Part shown: in pieces, positions 26,542 to 37,114 of the stretch
Layout: each line of letters opens with the position of its first letter
Numbering within the stretch: the first letter of the stretch is position 1
Origin: Moritella sp. 24
Lineage (GTDB): Bacteria; Pseudomonadota; Gammaproteobacteria; Enterobacterales; Moritellaceae
Assembly (NCBI RefSeq): GCF_018219155.1
Contig: NZ_CP056123.1
Coordinates: forward strand, 3,171,505-3,235,504
Direction of reading: 5' to 3'
DNA length: 64,000 nucleotides
Program-made: the position numbers and the translations under genes
Notes under the pieces: generated by a model
The model's input: the letters and a program-made list of their open reading frames with translations, nothing else
Told to the model about the DNA's origin: nothing
The model's database searches: none

Positions 26542-27327
26542 TTACTTCAGTGTCGCTAATTCCTGTTTCGCAAGTTTCGCAACTGCATCATTAGGGTAAT
26601 CTTTAATCACTAAGTTAAAATAACGCTTAGCTTCACTCGTTGAACCAGCTAACTTCGCTAATTGGCCCAGTTTCTGTAAAGAATCTGCACGCTTATTGGA
26701 TTTAGGGTATTTCGTCACAATTTTTTCGAATTCAGCTTTTGCTTCATCGTTCTTATTGTCTTTACGTAAAAGTAGCCCTAGCCAGTAATGTGCATTCGCA
26801 GCAAGTTCAGATTCTGGATAAGTAGAAATGAAACTCTGCAGCGCAGGAATAGCTTCGTCATACTTACGCTCATTTTTGATCAGTTTGATCGCGTAATTAT
26901 AAGAATCTTTACCTGTTAAATTGACGGGTTGATTTGTCGCACTCAGAATATTTTGATCTGCTACAACAGGAACGACAGGTTTAGCAACAAGCGTTGTACG
27001 TATACGCTCAATATCATTGAGAATATCACGTTGGCGTTTGGTGATTTTAGTTTGCTCTAGATTGCTTTCTTCAATTGCACCCTGCAAATTCATCAATTCA
27101 ATCGATAATTGATCAAGTCTTTGCTGTGTTTCCAATTGTGCTCTAGTGCGGGCTTTTAAGATGTTCTCTATGCGGGTTAGGCGTTGCTCAACAGAGCGTT
27201 TAGGTTTGCTCGTAACAACCTGCTCAGTACTATCATTAACATCAAGAACTGTAGCAGGTGCCGCGTGCCCGAATCCACTATAAAGAACGGCCATCATAAT
27301 GGCCGCTTTCGTATTAATTCGATTCAA
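26542..27327 (-). CDS. cpoB: cell division coordinator CpoB (YbgF)
   Basis: CpoB is a periplasmic protein that links Tol-Pal constriction with PBP1B activity at the septum. The 261-residue product has a signal peptide (to about residue 22), an N-terminal coiled coil (VEQRLTRIENILKAR through RDILNDIERI) for trimerisation, and a C-terminal TPR domain with three repeats marked by YPES, YPKSN and YPND. It is the last gene of the tol-pal operon, 12 bp after pal, as in E. coli. Confidence 0.95.
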   Translation of the reverse strand: MNRINTKAAIMMAVLYSGFGHAAPATVLDVNDSTEQVVTSKPKRSVEQRLTRIENILKARTRAQLETQQRLDQLSIELMNLQGAIEESNLEQTKITKRQRDILNDIERIRTTLVAKPVVPVVADQNILSATNQPVNLTGKDSYNYAIKLIKNERKYDEAIPALQSFISTYPESELAANAHYWLGLLLRKDNKNDEAKAEFEKIVTKYPKSNKRADSLQKLGQLAKLAGSTSEAKRYFNLVIKDYPNDAVAKLAKQELATLK

Positions 27328-27339
27328 GGTGACTAATCC

Positions 27340-27924
27340 TTAGTAAACTAGCACTGCGCGTCGGTTTTTAGAGAATGCTGCGTCAGTATGAGAAGTATCA
27401 ACTGGTTTCTCTTCGCCATAACTTACTGTTGAAATTTGGCTTGAAGACACACCTAGATTGTTTAGGTATTTAACAACTGCATCAGCACGGCGTTCGCCTA
27501 GTGCGATGTTATAACCTGGTGTACCACGTTCATCCGCATGGCCTTCAATTAATACTTTAACCGCTGGGTTATCGATTAAGAAGTTAGCGTGATCTTGTAA
27601 TAGTTCGCCATATTCAGCTGTAACAGCTTGCTGATCAAAACCAAAGTAAACTACGTGACGTTTACGTAATTCATCAATCACTTGTTTTTTAACTTCTTCA
27701 GCAGTTAAGTTTTCAACTGGATCAATACTTACGTCAGTATCACTACCAACAACAACATTTGAACCAGATTCAGCATTCGCTGTTGAATCATTTAGTGTTT
27801 GTTGTGCAGAGCTTTCAACTGCATCATTTGCAGTTTTATCAGTTGTTGAGCTACATGCAGCCAATGTCAGCATTGGTAACGCAATCACTAAACTTTTTAA
27901 GATTTTATTTAGTTGCATTTTCAT
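27340..27924 (-). CDS. pal: peptidoglycan-associated lipoprotein Pal
   Basis: Pal anchors the outer membrane to peptidoglycan and is moved to the septum by Tol. The 194-residue precursor has lipobox LAACS (Cys24), a Ser/Thr/Asp-rich linker to about residue 75, and an OmpA-like domain with VYFGFDQQAVTAEY, VLIEGHADERGTPGYN and the peptidoglycan-binding LGERRADAV. It is 14 bp after tolB. Confidence 0.97.
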   Translation of the reverse strand: MKMQLNKILKSLVIALPMLTLAACSSTTDKTANDAVESSAQQTLNDSTANAESGSNVVVGSDTDVSIDPVENLTAEEVKKQVIDELRKRHVVYFGFDQQAVTAEYGELLQDHANFLIDNPAVKVLIEGHADERGTPGYNIALGERRADAVVKYLNNLGVSSSQISTVSYGEEKPVDTSHTDAAFSKNRRAVLVY

Positions 27925-27938
27925 TTTCCTATCAATAA

Positions 27939-29309
27939 TTAATTCTTTTTAGATGTCAAGAAAGGTGACCAAGCTGGTGCTTTTACTTCTCCATCACTTG
28001 CTGGTAAAACCGCTTTAAAACGTCCATCCATTGAGACTAGCGACAATACCTGTTTTCCCTTAACAACCGTGCTGTAAATCACCATACTGCCGTTTGGCGC
28101 AATACTTGGTGACTTATCAAGACGACCGTTAGTCAGTTTTTGAACATATCCATCTGACAAATCCTGCTTAGTTATACTATACTTGCCTTTTTGCAAACTG
28201 ACCATCACTAAATTCTTGCCATCAGGAGTAATTGAAGAATTTAAGTTTGCGTTCCCCTCAAAGGTAAGTCGTTTAATTTTCTTACTTTCTAAATTAATTT
28301 GGTAAATCTGTGGGCGACCGCCACGTTCCGATGTGAATACAATCGACTTACCATCTGGCGTCCACGTAGCTTCCGTGTCAATACCGCGATTTTTAGTCAG
28401 TCTTTCTAACCCTTTTGTCTTTAAATCATAAACGTAGACATCAGCTTGGCCCGACTTAGAGAGTATCATCGCGAGTTTTGTGCCATCCGGTGAAAATACC
28501 GGTAAAATATTGCTACCTTTGTATGGTTCAATCAGCTCTCGTTTTTGAGTAACAAGATCATAAATCCAGATTTCATGTTTTTTATCTTCCATGCTCATGT
28601 ACGCTAACTTTTTACCTGTCGGATCCCATGATGGAGACATAACAGGCTCAGTTGAGCGGAACAATACATGCTGATTCATGCCATCATAATCAGAAATTAA
28701 TAATTTAAATGGATATTTATCATCATAGTTAATAGACACATAAGCAATACGAGTTAAGAAAGCACCACGTGTACCCGTTAGATTTTCAAAAATATAATCA
28801 CTTAAGCGATGCGAAATATGACGAGGACGACGTGTCGAAAAGTTACCTTTTAAATTAAGTTTAATATGGTCGGTATTTTTCACTAACTGCTCATCAATCT
28901 TTTGCGGTGTTTGATTTTTAAATCCAGACAACACATTAATTAACTGAAAGTGAATTTGTAAACGGCCATTACTTAACGGCTTTATCGTACCAATGACAAT
29001 CGCTTCAACACCCGTTTCTTTCCAGGCAGCATAATCAACCGCACTTTCTGTTGCAGGTGTTTGCGGCATCAAATTACGTTCTAACGGTGAGAAACGACCA
29101 CTATTACGTAGATCATCAGCAATAATACTGGCAAAGTCCGTCATATCCTTTGGTTGAGGCTGTGCACCTAACCACTTAAACGGTACCACAGCAACAGGTC
29201 TAGCGCTGTTTGTACCTTCTGTGATCACAATTTCTAATGCTGCATACGCGATTTGAATCTGCATGAAACATAAAATAAAAAAAGATAAAAATCGTTTAGT
29301 CATTCTCAT
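27939..29309 (-). CDS. tolB: Tol-Pal system protein TolB
   Basis: TolB is the periplasmic beta-propeller that binds Pal and TolA. The 456-residue precursor has a signal peptide (to AYAALE), an N-terminal alpha/beta domain ([26 protein letters not shown]) and a six-bladed propeller with repeated [17 protein letters not shown] and APNGSMVIY elements. Two possible ATGs exist (29309 and 29303); AGAGA spaced 6 bp from the first favours it. The start is one base after the tolA stop, so translation is likely coupled. Confidence 0.97.
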   Translation of the reverse strand: MRMTKRFLSFFILCFMQIQIAYAALEIVITEGTNSARPVAVVPFKWLGAQPQPKDMTDFASIIADDLRNSGRFSPLERNLMPQTPATESAVDYAAWKETGVEAIVIGTIKPLSNGRLQIHFQLINVLSGFKNQTPQKIDEQLVKNTDHIKLNLKGNFSTRRPRHISHRLSDYIFENLTGTRGAFLTRIAYVSINYDDKYPFKLLISDYDGMNQHVLFRSTEPVMSPSWDPTGKKLAYMSMEDKKHEIWIYDLVTQKRELIEPYKGSNILPVFSPDGTKLAMILSKSGQADVYVYDLKTKGLERLTKNRGIDTEATWTPDGKSIVFTSERGGRPQIYQINLESKKIKRLTFEGNANLNSSITPDGKNLVMVSLQKGKYSITKQDLSDGYVQKLTNGRLDKSPSIAPNGSMVIYSTVVKGKQVLSLVSMDGRFKAVLPASDGEVKAPAWSPFLTSKKN

Positions 29310-29310
29310 A

Positions 29311-30429
29311 TTAAATCTCTGGTCTAAAAATCAAATTAATATTTTTAAGTTTGCTGGCAACATCTGGATCCGCAGACATAGGTAACGAACCCGCTTTATT
29401 TACGGCATTAACACCGGCTCTACAAACAACGTTATCACCTTTACCACTCGTAACACTTAACACCAACCCAGAGTTAGATAAACGAATATTAAGCGCACAT
29501 GATTTACCTTTCATCGCATCACTTGTTAACATATTTCGTTGAATTGAGCTTTGAATTCGTGCGGTGTACTTGTCTACTTCACTCAATACCTCTTGCTGAC
29601 GTACAGCATCAAGTTGTTGAATTTCACTATCAAGTTCAGACGCAAATTCAGCTTCAATCTGGGCTTGCATTAACTTCTCTTGTCTATCTCGTTCTATTTT
29701 AGCTAAACGTTGACGTTCTTTTTCTGCAGCTTTACGTTTCTGCTCTGCAACACGTTTCTTTTCAGCCTCTTGACGTTTACGCTCCTGCTCAGCCTTCAGC
29801 TTGGCTTCTTCTGCCTTTTTACGCTTCTTCTCTGCAGCAACTTCAGCCTGACGCTTACGCTCTTTCTCTTCAGCTACAAGGCGTTTTTTCTCCGCCGCTG
29901 CGGCTGCTTGCTCTGATTTTTTACGCTCTAACTCTTTTTTAGCACGTTGCTGTTCGGCTTTTTTCGTTTCAGCTTCCGCTTTTTTACGTTCTTCTACTTT
30001 TTTCAAGCGTTGTTGCTCTGCTTTAACCGCCGCAGCTTCCGCTAATTTACGCTCAACTTCCTTTTCTGCTCGTTTAGTTTCAGCGCGTTTTGCCGCTTGT
30101 TCTGCTTTTAACTGTTGGTTTTTAGCTTTTACAATTGCAGCTTCTTTCTGTCGACGCTCTTCATTCAACTTTTTAATGCGATCTTCCGCTTGCTGTAAAC
30201 GCTGTTGTTCTTTTCTACGTTTATCTTGTTCTGTACGTTTAATACGTTCAGCGTGCTGTTTAACCGCTTGCTCATTCACGACCACGGCCTGAATCGCTTG
30301 CGCTTTTGGTTTTGGCTGTGGTTTTAATGGTGTAGATGTGGCGCTAAGGCCTAACACTATAAGCAGTACAGCATGTAGCCCTACTGAAACAATAACTGCA
30401 ACCGAGTACTTAGACTGATTATCCTTCAT
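29311..30429 (-). CDS. tolA: Tol-Pal system protein TolA
   Basis: TolA spans the periplasm and couples inner-membrane proton-motive force to Pal. The 372-residue protein has one N-terminal membrane helix (about residues 9-27, [19 protein letters not shown]), a very long Ala/Lys/Glu/Arg-rich helical domain (about 45-265) and a C-terminal globular domain (about 285-372) with the conserved disulfide pair Cys312/Cys337 region (KSCALNI, VVCRAGV). Length is shorter than the 421 residues in E. coli. Confidence 0.96.
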   Translation of the reverse strand: MKDNQSKYSVAVIVSVGLHAVLLIVLGLSATSTPLKPQPKPKAQAIQAVVVNEQAVKQHAERIKRTEQDKRRKEQQRLQQAEDRIKKLNEERRQKEAAIVKAKNQQLKAEQAAKRAETKRAEKEVERKLAEAAAVKAEQQRLKKVEERKKAEAETKKAEQQRAKKELERKKSEQAAAAAEKKRLVAEEKERKRQAEVAAEKKRKKAEEAKLKAEQERKRQEAEKKRVAEQKRKAAEKERQRLAKIERDRQEKLMQAQIEAEFASELDSEIQQLDAVRQQEVLSEVDKYTARIQSSIQRNMLTSDAMKGKSCALNIRLSNSGLVLSVTSGKGDNVVCRAGVNAVNKAGSLPMSADPDVASKLKNINLIFRPEI

Positions 30430-30460
30430 CTTTATATATACCCTACTATAACCCTACTCT

Positions 30461-30886
30461 TTACTCTACAGGGTCAGTCATTAGACCAACAGAGGGAGCG
30501 CCAGCTTGCTGTAAAACAACCATTAAACGAATAACTTGTTCATAAGCAACAGACCCATCCCCTTTAACTACAACAGGTGTGTCCGGTTGTAATTTCAAGT
30601 GTGCAGCAACCAAAGTAGCTAAATCATCTGGAGACATAGGTGACTTATCACCATCGCCCACATCAAGATAATACAGACCGTCTTTATCAACAGAAGCAAC
30701 AATTGGCGGCTTACTGTCTTCTGATAATGCTTCAGCTTGTGCTTGAGGTAAATCAACAAGCACACCTTGAGTAACTAATGGTGCTGTCACCATAAAGATA
30801 ATAAGTAGTACCAACATCACATCGATGTAAGGTACGACATTAATTTCCGCAACAGGTCGTCTACGTTTGCGTTGATAAGGCTGCAT
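30461..30886 (-). CDS. tolR: Tol-Pal system protein TolR
   Basis: TolR is an ExbD-family inner-membrane protein that forms the proton channel with TolQ. The 141-residue product has a short cytoplasmic Arg-rich start, a single membrane helix with the functional Asp (VPYIDVMLVLLIIFMVTAP), and a periplasmic domain ending in GDGSVAYEQVIRLMVVLQQAG. Only 3 bp separate it from tolQ. Confidence 0.97.
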   Translation of the reverse strand: MQPYQRKRRRPVAEINVVPYIDVMLVLLIIFMVTAPLVTQGVLVDLPQAQAEALSEDSKPPIVASVDKDGLYYLDVGDGDKSPMSPDDLATLVAAHLKLQPDTPVVVKGDGSVAYEQVIRLMVVLQQAGAPSVGLMTDPVE

Positions 30887-30889
30887 CGC

Positions 30890-31582
30890 TTAGTCCTGCG
30901 TTCGTTTAGCCAATGTTTGGCGATGTAAAATACTTGAGAACTCTTCCATGAAGTTAGCGTAATTATTTTCTATTCTCATGACAGTATTAGAGAATCGGTT
31001 ATAAGCTATAACAGCAGGAATAGCGGCAAATAAGCCCATTGCGGTTGCAATCAACGCTTCTGCAATACCCGGTGCAACCATCGCAAGAGTGGCTTGTTGT
31101 ACAGCACCTAACGCAATAAATGAACTCATGATACCCCATACAGTCCCGAATAGACCGATATAAGGACTAATAGAACCTATGGTCGCCAAGTTATTTAAAT
31201 TAACTTCAAGATCATCAACTTCACGAGATAAAGCCACTCGCATCGCACGATGACTGCCATCCATGATCGCATCTGTATTCTCTTGGTTTGCATTATGAAT
31301 ACGTACATATTCTCTAAAGCCAGAGTGGAAAATTAATTCCATTCCTTGAATATTATTCTTTCGGGCTTCACTTTCTTTATATAATTTTGATAAGTCGATA
31401 CCAGACCAAAATCTATCTTCAAATCGCTTTGACGCTTCACTTGCTTGCGTTAAAACTTTTGAACGATGAAAAATCATAGCCCATGATGCTACGGACATGG
31501 AAAGCAATAATAGCATTACCGCTTTAACCAATAGGCTAGCTTCCCAAAAAAGACCAAAAAATGAAATGTCAGCAGGTTCCAC
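30890..31582 (-). CDS. tolQ: Tol-Pal system protein TolQ
   Basis: TolQ is the ExbB/MotA-family channel subunit with three membrane helices (about 15-37, 133-155 and 167-190). Diagnostic motifs are [21 protein letters not shown] and [22 protein letters not shown]. The 230-residue length equals that of E. coli. Its start overlaps the end of ybgC by 14 bp, so the whole ybgC-cpoB unit is tightly linked. Confidence 0.97.
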   Translation of the reverse strand: MEPADISFFGLFWEASLLVKAVMLLLLSMSVASWAMIFHRSKVLTQASEASKRFEDRFWSGIDLSKLYKESEARKNNIQGMELIFHSGFREYVRIHNANQENTDAIMDGSHRAMRVALSREVDDLEVNLNNLATIGSISPYIGLFGTVWGIMSSFIALGAVQQATLAMVAPGIAEALIATAMGLFAAIPAVIAYNRFSNTVMRIENNYANFMEEFSSILHRQTLAKRTQD

Positions 31583-31988
31583 TGGTAAGTTTCCTTATAA
31601 TTTCTGTCGGCATCGCACAAGGTTTCTTATGTGATAATTGAATGCACGCCACTTTAACTGTTAATTCTGATAACAACTTACCATTTTCATGATAAATACT
31701 CTGAGAAAAGACCAGAGATGCGCGTTTTAGTTCCTTGATATGTGATTTTATAATTAATAAATCGTCAAGGTATGCGGAATAACGATAATCTATATCTATT
31801 TTGCGAACCACAAATGCAATGTCACTCTGTAATAGTTGCGCTTGCGAAAAGCCCTTATTACGTAACATTTCGGTTCTTGCGCGTTCAGCGTAATTTAAAT
31901 AATTACTGTGATAAACCACGCCACCAGCATCAGTATCTTCAAAATAAACTCGCACATTGAATTCATTTTGTACTATTTCATTTTGCAT
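31569..31988 (-). CDS. ybgC: Tol-Pal system-associated acyl-CoA thioesterase YbgC
   Basis: YbgC is a hot-dog-fold thioesterase whose physiological substrate, an acyl-CoA or acyl-ACP, is uncertain. The 139-residue product has the catalytic loop [17 protein letters not shown] with its Asp, and [16 protein letters not shown]. The frame extends to a GTG at 32003, but TTGAGA 5-6 bp before the ATG at 31988 and family length favour the ATG. It is the first gene of the tol-pal operon; ruvB lies ~140 bp upstream on the same strand. Confidence 0.94.
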   Translation of the reverse strand: MQNEIVQNEFNVRVYFEDTDAGGVVYHSNYLNYAERARTEMLRNKGFSQAQLLQSDIAFVVRKIDIDYRYSAYLDDLLIIKSHIKELKRASLVFSQSIYHENGKLLSELTVKVACIQLSHKKPCAMPTEIIRKLTSGTC

Positions 31989-32128
31989 TATTCTCAAGTC
32001 CACATTTCTAACACTACAGGCCTAACTTATAACGCTACAATCGCGTTGTTTTACGTTATAAGTTTATTAATATACCTGACAAAAATTAGATATGAAATTG
32101 ATTTAATGTGAAGAATACGTTTCTACAC

Positions 32129-33136
32129 TTACTTTTCTGGGTAATCGAAGCCTAAATGCAGATAAGCACGCGGTGTTGCAATACGTCCACGCGGTGTACG
32201 TTGTAAAAAACCTTGTTGAATAAGGTAAGGTTCAAGTACATCTTCAATCGTTTCACGCTCTTCACCAATTGCAGCTGCCACGTTATCTAAACCAACAGGG
32301 CCACCAGAGAAGGTATCAACAATCGCAATTAACAGTTTACGATCCATGTAATCAAAACCACAGGTATCAACATCAAGCATGCTGAGTGCAGCTGATGAGA
32401 TCTCGGCATCGATATCGCCATCGTGTTTAACTTCCGCGTAATCACGTACACGGCGTAACAAGCGGTTAGCAATACGTGGTGTTCCACGTGAGCGTCTCGC
32501 TATTTCTAACGCACCAGCACTGTCCATGTTCAATTCTAAACAATTTGCCGAACGTAAAACGATATCTTGTAGATCTTCAACTTTATAAAACTCAAGGCGC
32601 TGAACAATACCAAAGCGGTCACGCAATGGCGATGTTAATGAACCTGCACGTGTCGTTGCACCGATAAGTGTGAAAGGCGGTAAATCAAGCTTGATAGAAC
32701 GTGCAGACGGGCCTTCACCAATCATGATATCTAATTGATAATCTTCCATTGCTGGATATAGTATTTCTTCAATTGATGGATTAAGACGGTGGATCTCATC
32801 AATAAATAATACGTCATGGGGTTCAAGATTCGTTAACAACGCAGCTAAATCGCCTGCTTTCTCTAATACCGGCCCAGATGTGGTTTTAATGCTCACACCC
32901 ATCTCGTTCGCCACAATATTTGCTAATGTGGTTTTACCTAATCCGGGTGGACCAAAAATTAATAAATGATCCAATGCATCATCACGACGTTTACTGGCTT
33001 CAATAAAAATTTCCATTTGATCACGTACGTGATCTTGACCTTGGTAATCCGATAACATCTTAGGTCGGATTGCACGGTCTATGACTTCTTCTTCGCGGAT
33101 AACACCGCCAGAAATTAATCGATCAGCTTCAATCAC
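32129..33136 (-). CDS. ruvB: Holliday junction branch-migration helicase RuvB
   Basis: RuvB is the AAA+ motor that drives branch migration with RuvA. The 335-residue protein has Walker [10 protein letters not shown], Walker B FIDEIHRL, the sensor [18 protein letters not shown] and a C-terminal winged helix with [10 protein letters not shown] that contacts DNA. It starts 17 bp after ruvA, so the two are co-transcribed and probably share the LexA box upstream of ruvA. Confidence 0.98.
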   Translation of the reverse strand: MIEADRLISGGVIREEEVIDRAIRPKMLSDYQGQDHVRDQMEIFIEASKRRDDALDHLLIFGPPGLGKTTLANIVANEMGVSIKTTSGPVLEKAGDLAALLTNLEPHDVLFIDEIHRLNPSIEEILYPAMEDYQLDIMIGEGPSARSIKLDLPPFTLIGATTRAGSLTSPLRDRFGIVQRLEFYKVEDLQDIVLRSANCLELNMDSAGALEIARRSRGTPRIANRLLRRVRDYAEVKHDGDIDAEISSAALSMLDVDTCGFDYMDRKLLIAIVDTFSGGPVGLDNVAAAIGEERETIEDVLEPYLIQQGFLQRTPRGRIATPRAYLHLGFDYPEK

Positions 33137-33153
33137 TAAAGTAACTTCCTAAA

Positions 33154-33774
33154 TTAATTCTGTAAGGTAGCGCGTAATGCAAGACGAATGATATCTTCAC
33201 AACTCATGCTTGGTTGTGCAACTTGTTTAATCATCTTCGCAACTTGAGCTGGTTTATAACCAAGTCCAACCAAGGCATCTTCAGCTTCTTCAATCGCATT
33301 TGACGACGTATTGCCATAACCTTGTAATTGCGCTTTATCTGCTTCTGGTGTAAATAAATCTTGAGTAACCCAGTTTTTCAGACGATCACGCATTTCCACC
33401 AATAAACGTTCCGCAGTCTTTTTACCCACACCAGGTAACTTAACCAAACTGTTAATATCATCATGTTCAACACAGTGTGCAAACTGATTGGCTGTCATGC
33501 CAGACAAAATAGCGAGCGCTAACTTAGGACCAACACCGTTTACTTTAATTAATTCACGGAACATCAAACGTTCCATTTTATTATTAAAACCGTAAAGTAA
33601 TTGCGCATCTTCTCGAACAACAAAGTGGGTGTAAACAATCACTTCTGAATCGACATCGCCCAATTCATAAAAACAGCTCATCGGTAATTGAACTTCATAA
33701 CCGACACCGTTTACTTCAAGTAAAATCTCTGGTGGTTGCTTTTCTAATAAGGTGCCACGTAAACGTCCAATCAC
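33154..33774 (-). CDS. ruvA: Holliday junction-binding protein RuvA
   Basis: RuvA tetramers hold the Holliday junction for RuvB. The product has the OB domain ([27 protein letters not shown]), tandem helix-hairpin-helix motifs ([18 protein letters not shown] and [19 protein letters not shown]) and the C-terminal RuvB-binding domain ([12 protein letters not shown]). An ATG in frame at 33789 would add five residues, but the GTG at 33774 gives the family start (M)IGRLRG and has GGAA 8 bp upstream, so I use it (206 residues). A LexA box lies ~54 bp upstream. Confidence 0.95.
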   Translation of the reverse strand: MIGRLRGTLLEKQPPEILLEVNGVGYEVQLPMSCFYELGDVDSEVIVYTHFVVREDAQLLYGFNNKMERLMFRELIKVNGVGPKLALAILSGMTANQFAHCVEHDDINSLVKLPGVGKKTAERLLVEMRDRLKNWVTQDLFTPEADKAQLQGYGNTSSNAIEEAEDALVGLGYKPAQVAKMIKQVAQPSMSCEDIIRLALRATLQN

Positions 33775-33827
33775 AATTATTTCCAACATTTTTTAAAACG
33801 AATATAATGTTCAGTAGCATAATAAAA

Positions 33828-33847
33828 TACTGGTTAAATATCCAGAT
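33828..33847 (-). promoter_or_regulatory. LexA (SOS) box upstream of ruvA
   Basis: TACTG-N10-CAGAT at 33828-33847 has the exact CTG-N10-CAG core with an AT-rich middle (GTTAAATATC). It is in the ruvC-ruvA gap at promoter distance from ruvA, matching the SOS control of ruvAB known in E. coli. Confidence 0.8.
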
Positions 33848-33878
33848 CATTTTATTTTGCTATCACGACACCACACGA

Positions 33879-34400
33879 TTAATTAAAGCGACCACGTGCA
33901 GTGCCCTTCACTTTACCAGCCATGTTTATTAAGGTGCGTAAGCTCTGAGCGTGACATAAAGCAACCGCTAATCCATCCGCAGCATCTGCTTGTGGTGTAC
34001 CCGCTAGTTTAAGCAGATTAACGACCATTTGCTGAACTTGCTCTTTATCCGCCCCACCATTACCAACAACAGCTTGTTTAATCTGCCTAGCGGTATACTC
34101 ACCCACTTCTAAATCAGCTGATACAGCTGCAACAATTGCAGCACCACGGGCTTGACCCAATTTTAATGCTGACGCGGCATTCTTACCCATAAATACATCT
34201 TCAATCGCAAATTTATCAGGTTGAAATTGAATAATAATTTCACTTACCCCTGCATGAATTTGTTTTAACCGCTCAGGTAACGAGTCACCCGATGTACGGA
34301 TACAACCACTGCCTAGATACTGAAATTTGCCCTGTACATGCCGGATCACACCGTATCCAGTGATTCGAGAACCCGGATCAATACCAAGAATAATGCTCAT
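33879..34400 (-). CDS. ruvC: crossover junction endodeoxyribonuclease RuvC
   Basis: RuvC resolves Holliday junctions. The 173-residue protein has the four acidic catalytic positions: Asp7 in [14 protein letters not shown], Glu in [10 protein letters not shown], and the Asp pair in [15 protein letters not shown]. Three extra in-frame residues are possible from an ATG at 34409, but the ATG at 34400 gives the usual length and start. The gene precedes ruvAB but is separated by 104 bp that hold the SOS box, so it is probably outside the SOS unit. Confidence 0.96.
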   Translation of the reverse strand: MSIILGIDPGSRITGYGVIRHVQGKFQYLGSGCIRTSGDSLPERLKQIHAGVSEIIIQFQPDKFAIEDVFMGKNAASALKLGQARGAAIVAAVSADLEVGEYTARQIKQAVVGNGGADKEQVQQMVVNLLKLAGTPQADAADGLAVALCHAQSLRTLINMAGKVKGTARGRFN

Positions 34401-34657
34401 CTTTATCATCTTTAAAAGTCATGTTTATAATTACAGTATACCTGTCCCATCCTTTGAAACCCAAAGGCTAAATGATTATGACTAATCAATTGAGATAACG
34501 CATATAAATTAAACAATAAAAATACGATGCTATAACGTGCTGCCAGTTCTATTTTGTAAAGAAGTGTATTTCAAATCGTTTGGCGATATTGATACATTGT
34601 GAATAAATGTTAGCTTGTTATAATGCGCGTTTTTACAGCATACCTTGTGGGGCTAAA

Positions 34658-34885
34658 ATGAAAAGAGTCGTATTATATACGCAAAAGAAGTGTCCAAATT
34701 GTGATACGGCAAAGCGCTACTTAGATGAGAAGAAAATCCCTTACCGCTTATGCAGCGTGAATGAACCACGCGGCAGTAAAGAACTCGCTTCAATTGGTGG
34801 CCGTGGTGTACCAACACTCAAGATAGGCGATCAAGTACTACGTGGTTTTTCAATCAAATCATTTGAAAGCATGTATCGCAGTTAA
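34658..34885 (+). CDS. glutaredoxin-family protein
   Basis: The 75-residue protein is a minimal thioredoxin fold: VVLYTQKKCPNCDTAKRYL with a CPNC redox centre, a cis-proline loop GVPTLKI, and GFSIKSFESM in place of the usual glutathione-binding GG-D segment. The CxxC plus this end recalls NrdH/GrxA-type small redoxins. An upstream in-frame ATG (34607) is possible but would add a poorly conserved 17-residue leader. The gene diverges from ruvC and is followed by a cytochrome-like gene. Confidence 0.85.
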   Translation: MKRVVLYTQKKCPNCDTAKRYLDEKKIPYRLCSVNEPRGSKELASIGGRGVPTLKIGDQVLRGFSIKSFESMYRS

Positions 34886-34961
34886 ATCCCCTGTACGAAT
34901 AGGCTGTTAGTGCCCTTGTCATTAACAGCAGCATTTAATCATTACTATATGGATATGAATC

Positions 34962-35369
34962 ATGAAAAACCGTTTTGCTCAGATAGGTCTTATCATTACT
35001 TTATTGTTTTCAACGTTTGTAAATAGCGCAGAAATAGACAGTATCGACCTTAAAGTCACCATGAAACAAATGAGATTAGCGTATACTCAAGCAATGAAAA
35101 CCACATCTGCGGATGAGTTTAACGTGCGTATTGATGAAATGAGTAAAATGCTTGCCGTTGCACAAAGCTATAACTTTTCACCAGATCGCGCAGAGATGTC
35201 AAATCAAGGTTTAAATAAAGTTGAGTCTGTGCTTAATAGCATTCAAAAAGTGGATGTAACTGAAGCCAACTTAGACCTTGCTAAAAGTAAGTTGGAGCAA
35301 GTTGATAGCTTAAGAAAAGAATACCACAAGAAAAGTAAGCCTAGCGTTTGGCAACTGATTTTTGGTTAA
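34962..35369 (+). CDS. cytochrome b562 family protein
   Basis: The 135-residue precursor has a signal peptide (cleavage after NSA at residue 22) and a predicted all-helical, four-helix-bundle mature domain. The pattern matches soluble cytochrome b562: an early Met (TMKQM, candidate axial ligand), a central FNVRIDEMSKML, and a late LRKEYHKK with the candidate His ligand. Not every family member binds haem, and the Met is displaced by a few residues relative to E. coli, so haem binding is an inference. It is likely periplasmic. Confidence 0.65.
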   Translation: MKNRFAQIGLIITLLFSTFVNSAEIDSIDLKVTMKQMRLAYTQAMKTTSADEFNVRIDEMSKMLAVAQSYNFSPDRAEMSNQGLNKVESVLNSIQKVDVTEANLDLAKSKLEQVDSLRKEYHKKSKPSVWQLIFG

Positions 35370-35454
35370 TTAACGCTTAAGTCTTCGCGAATAAACAATG
35401 AAATATCGGTGATGAATATTTACCGTCATATGAATAAAATTAGGAACAGACTGC

Positions 35455-35847
35455 ATGTCAAAGACTCTCGATGAGAACCAAATAGCAACAATTCAAGCTT
35501 ACGATGAAGAGAAGCGCCTTAGCTATTTATTAAAAGAAGTAACAAGCGAACGTAAAATCTGGATCTTAACGGATGAACACGGTTGTGTAATGCTAAATAA
35601 CGATGACGAAGATTGTGTGCCAGTATGGCCTAACGCAGAGTTTGCACAAGCTTGGGCAACAGGCGAATGGAAAGATTGTAAAACAGAATCGATTTCATTA
35701 GCTAAATGGCAAAGCCGTTGGACATCAGGTTTAATGGATGACGACTTAGCTATCGTTGTTTTCCCAAATCTTGATGACGAAGGTCTTATTATGTTCCCAG
35801 ACGAATTTGATATGGCACTACAGAAACAAGCAAAGAAAAACCGCTAG
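35455..35847 (+). CDS. DUF2750 domain-containing protein (second copy)
   Basis: This 130-residue acidic cytoplasmic protein is a paralogue of the product at 10192-10584, with the same blocks: RLSYLLKEVTSERKIWIL, VPVWPNAEFAQAWATGEW, and WTSGLMDDDLAIVVFPN. By eye about one third of positions match. Function is unknown. It stands alone between the cytochrome-like gene and a hydrolase, with no partner that would reveal its role. Confidence 0.85.
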   Translation: MSKTLDENQIATIQAYDEEKRLSYLLKEVTSERKIWILTDEHGCVMLNNDDEDCVPVWPNAEFAQAWATGEWKDCKTESISLAKWQSRWTSGLMDDDLAIVVFPNLDDEGLIMFPDEFDMALQKQAKKNR

Positions 35848-36054
35848 AACGCAGTAACGCTATCGTATAAAGCATGTCGCGGTGAATTACCTAGGCATGC
35901 CTCTTATCACACCGCCTACTTTAATGCCGCACCTTAAAACCAATCTCGTCCTCTCATAATATGCCCCTCCATATCGCTAAGTTAAATTAATGTTATTTTA
36001 TTTGTCATGAATCTAAGGTATGGTTTGATATTCACGAGCAACCGGCCTAACGAT

Positions 36055-36993
36055 ATGATTTCAAACAAACTAAGATTATTCACTCTCTTTATATGTTTCT
36101 CATTACTTTCTGGCTGCTCTATTGTTCGATGGCAGATAGATAGCGCTGAAGAACACCTTAAATCAGTGGGTTTTGAGCAGCATAGTCTTGCCCTAGAAGA
36201 AGGTGGCACGCTGAGTTATTGGCGTGGTGGTAAAGGTCAACCTCTACTGCTTATCCACGGTTTTGGCGGTAATGCAGTCACTACGTGGAAAAATGAAATG
36301 TTTGAGCTAAGTAAAAACTATCAAGTCATTGCACCTGATCTTACTTGGTTTGGTGACTCATTCAGTGCGGGTGAAGCGAATCTAACAACACAAACACAAG
36401 CTATCTGGCAGCTAATCGATGACCTGCAACTCGATAACGTCAATATTGCCAGTATCTCTTATGGTGGCTTTATCACTTTCAACATGCTGAACAATAACCT
36501 CCAAGATGAGCGAATTAATAAAGCCATTATTATCGCCAGTCCTGGGCCTTATTTTAGTGATGATGATCTTGCCGCATTAAACCAACGTTTTTCTGTTGAT
36601 AGTCCTGAAGATTTTTTTGTTCCGAAGAATAGTGATGAATTACGCCGTTTATTTGATGGCATACTCGTTGCGCCTAAAATGATGCCTGATTTTATTGCAG
36701 ACCAAATCTATCAAAATTACTTTTCTGCGTGGCACAAACAAAAAATTGCTATGATCCAATCACTGCAAGACGACCGAGACGCCTTACTAGAAATACCCAT
36801 AACGCCAACCCCAACACTGCTGATCTGGGGAGAAAAAGATCGCATCTTTCCCGTCGAAAATGGCATTTACCTGAGTAAAAAAATACAAGCTCCACTGGTT
36901 GTAATACCAAATACCGGCCACGGGGTAACAAATGAACAGCCCGATATGGTTGTGCATTTAATTAAAACCTTTATTGAAAGTGAAACGCTATAA
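36055..36993 (+). CDS. alpha/beta-hydrolase lipoprotein
   Basis: The 312-residue product has an N-terminal lipoprotein signal (LFTLFICFSLLSGC, Cys about residue 20) and an alpha/beta-hydrolase domain. Motifs are LLIHGFGGNAVTTW, the acid/strand DLTWFGDS, a nucleophile elbow SISYGG with Ser, a catalytic-acid region IWGEKDRIFP and the final His in IPNTGHGVTNEQP. The nucleophile elbow SxSxGG is a variant of the usual GxSxG. Substrate is unknown. An ATG at 36007 is also in frame, but the one at 36055 starts right before the signal peptide. Confidence 0.85.
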   Translation: MISNKLRLFTLFICFSLLSGCSIVRWQIDSAEEHLKSVGFEQHSLALEEGGTLSYWRGGKGQPLLLIHGFGGNAVTTWKNEMFELSKNYQVIAPDLTWFGDSFSAGEANLTTQTQAIWQLIDDLQLDNVNIASISYGGFITFNMLNNNLQDERINKAIIIASPGPYFSDDDLAALNQRFSVDSPEDFFVPKNSDELRRLFDGILVAPKMMPDFIADQIYQNYFSAWHKQKIAMIQSLQDDRDALLEIPITPTPTLLIWGEKDRIFPVENGIYLSKKIQAPLVVIPNTGHGVTNEQPDMVVHLIKTFIESETL

Positions 36994-37114
36994 TCACTGC
37001 GCTAACATCACTTTATGACGCGTGATTTATGTACAATACTGTGGTTATAGTTGGTAATTTGAGTGAAGACATTTATTATTTAGTGATTACACTTTAAGAG
37101 TATTAAATTGAGTT

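Noticed and set aside
29710-29916. Phe/Leu-rich open frame on the plus strand
   Set aside because: It is the antisense reading of the Lys/Ala/Glu repeats of tolA.
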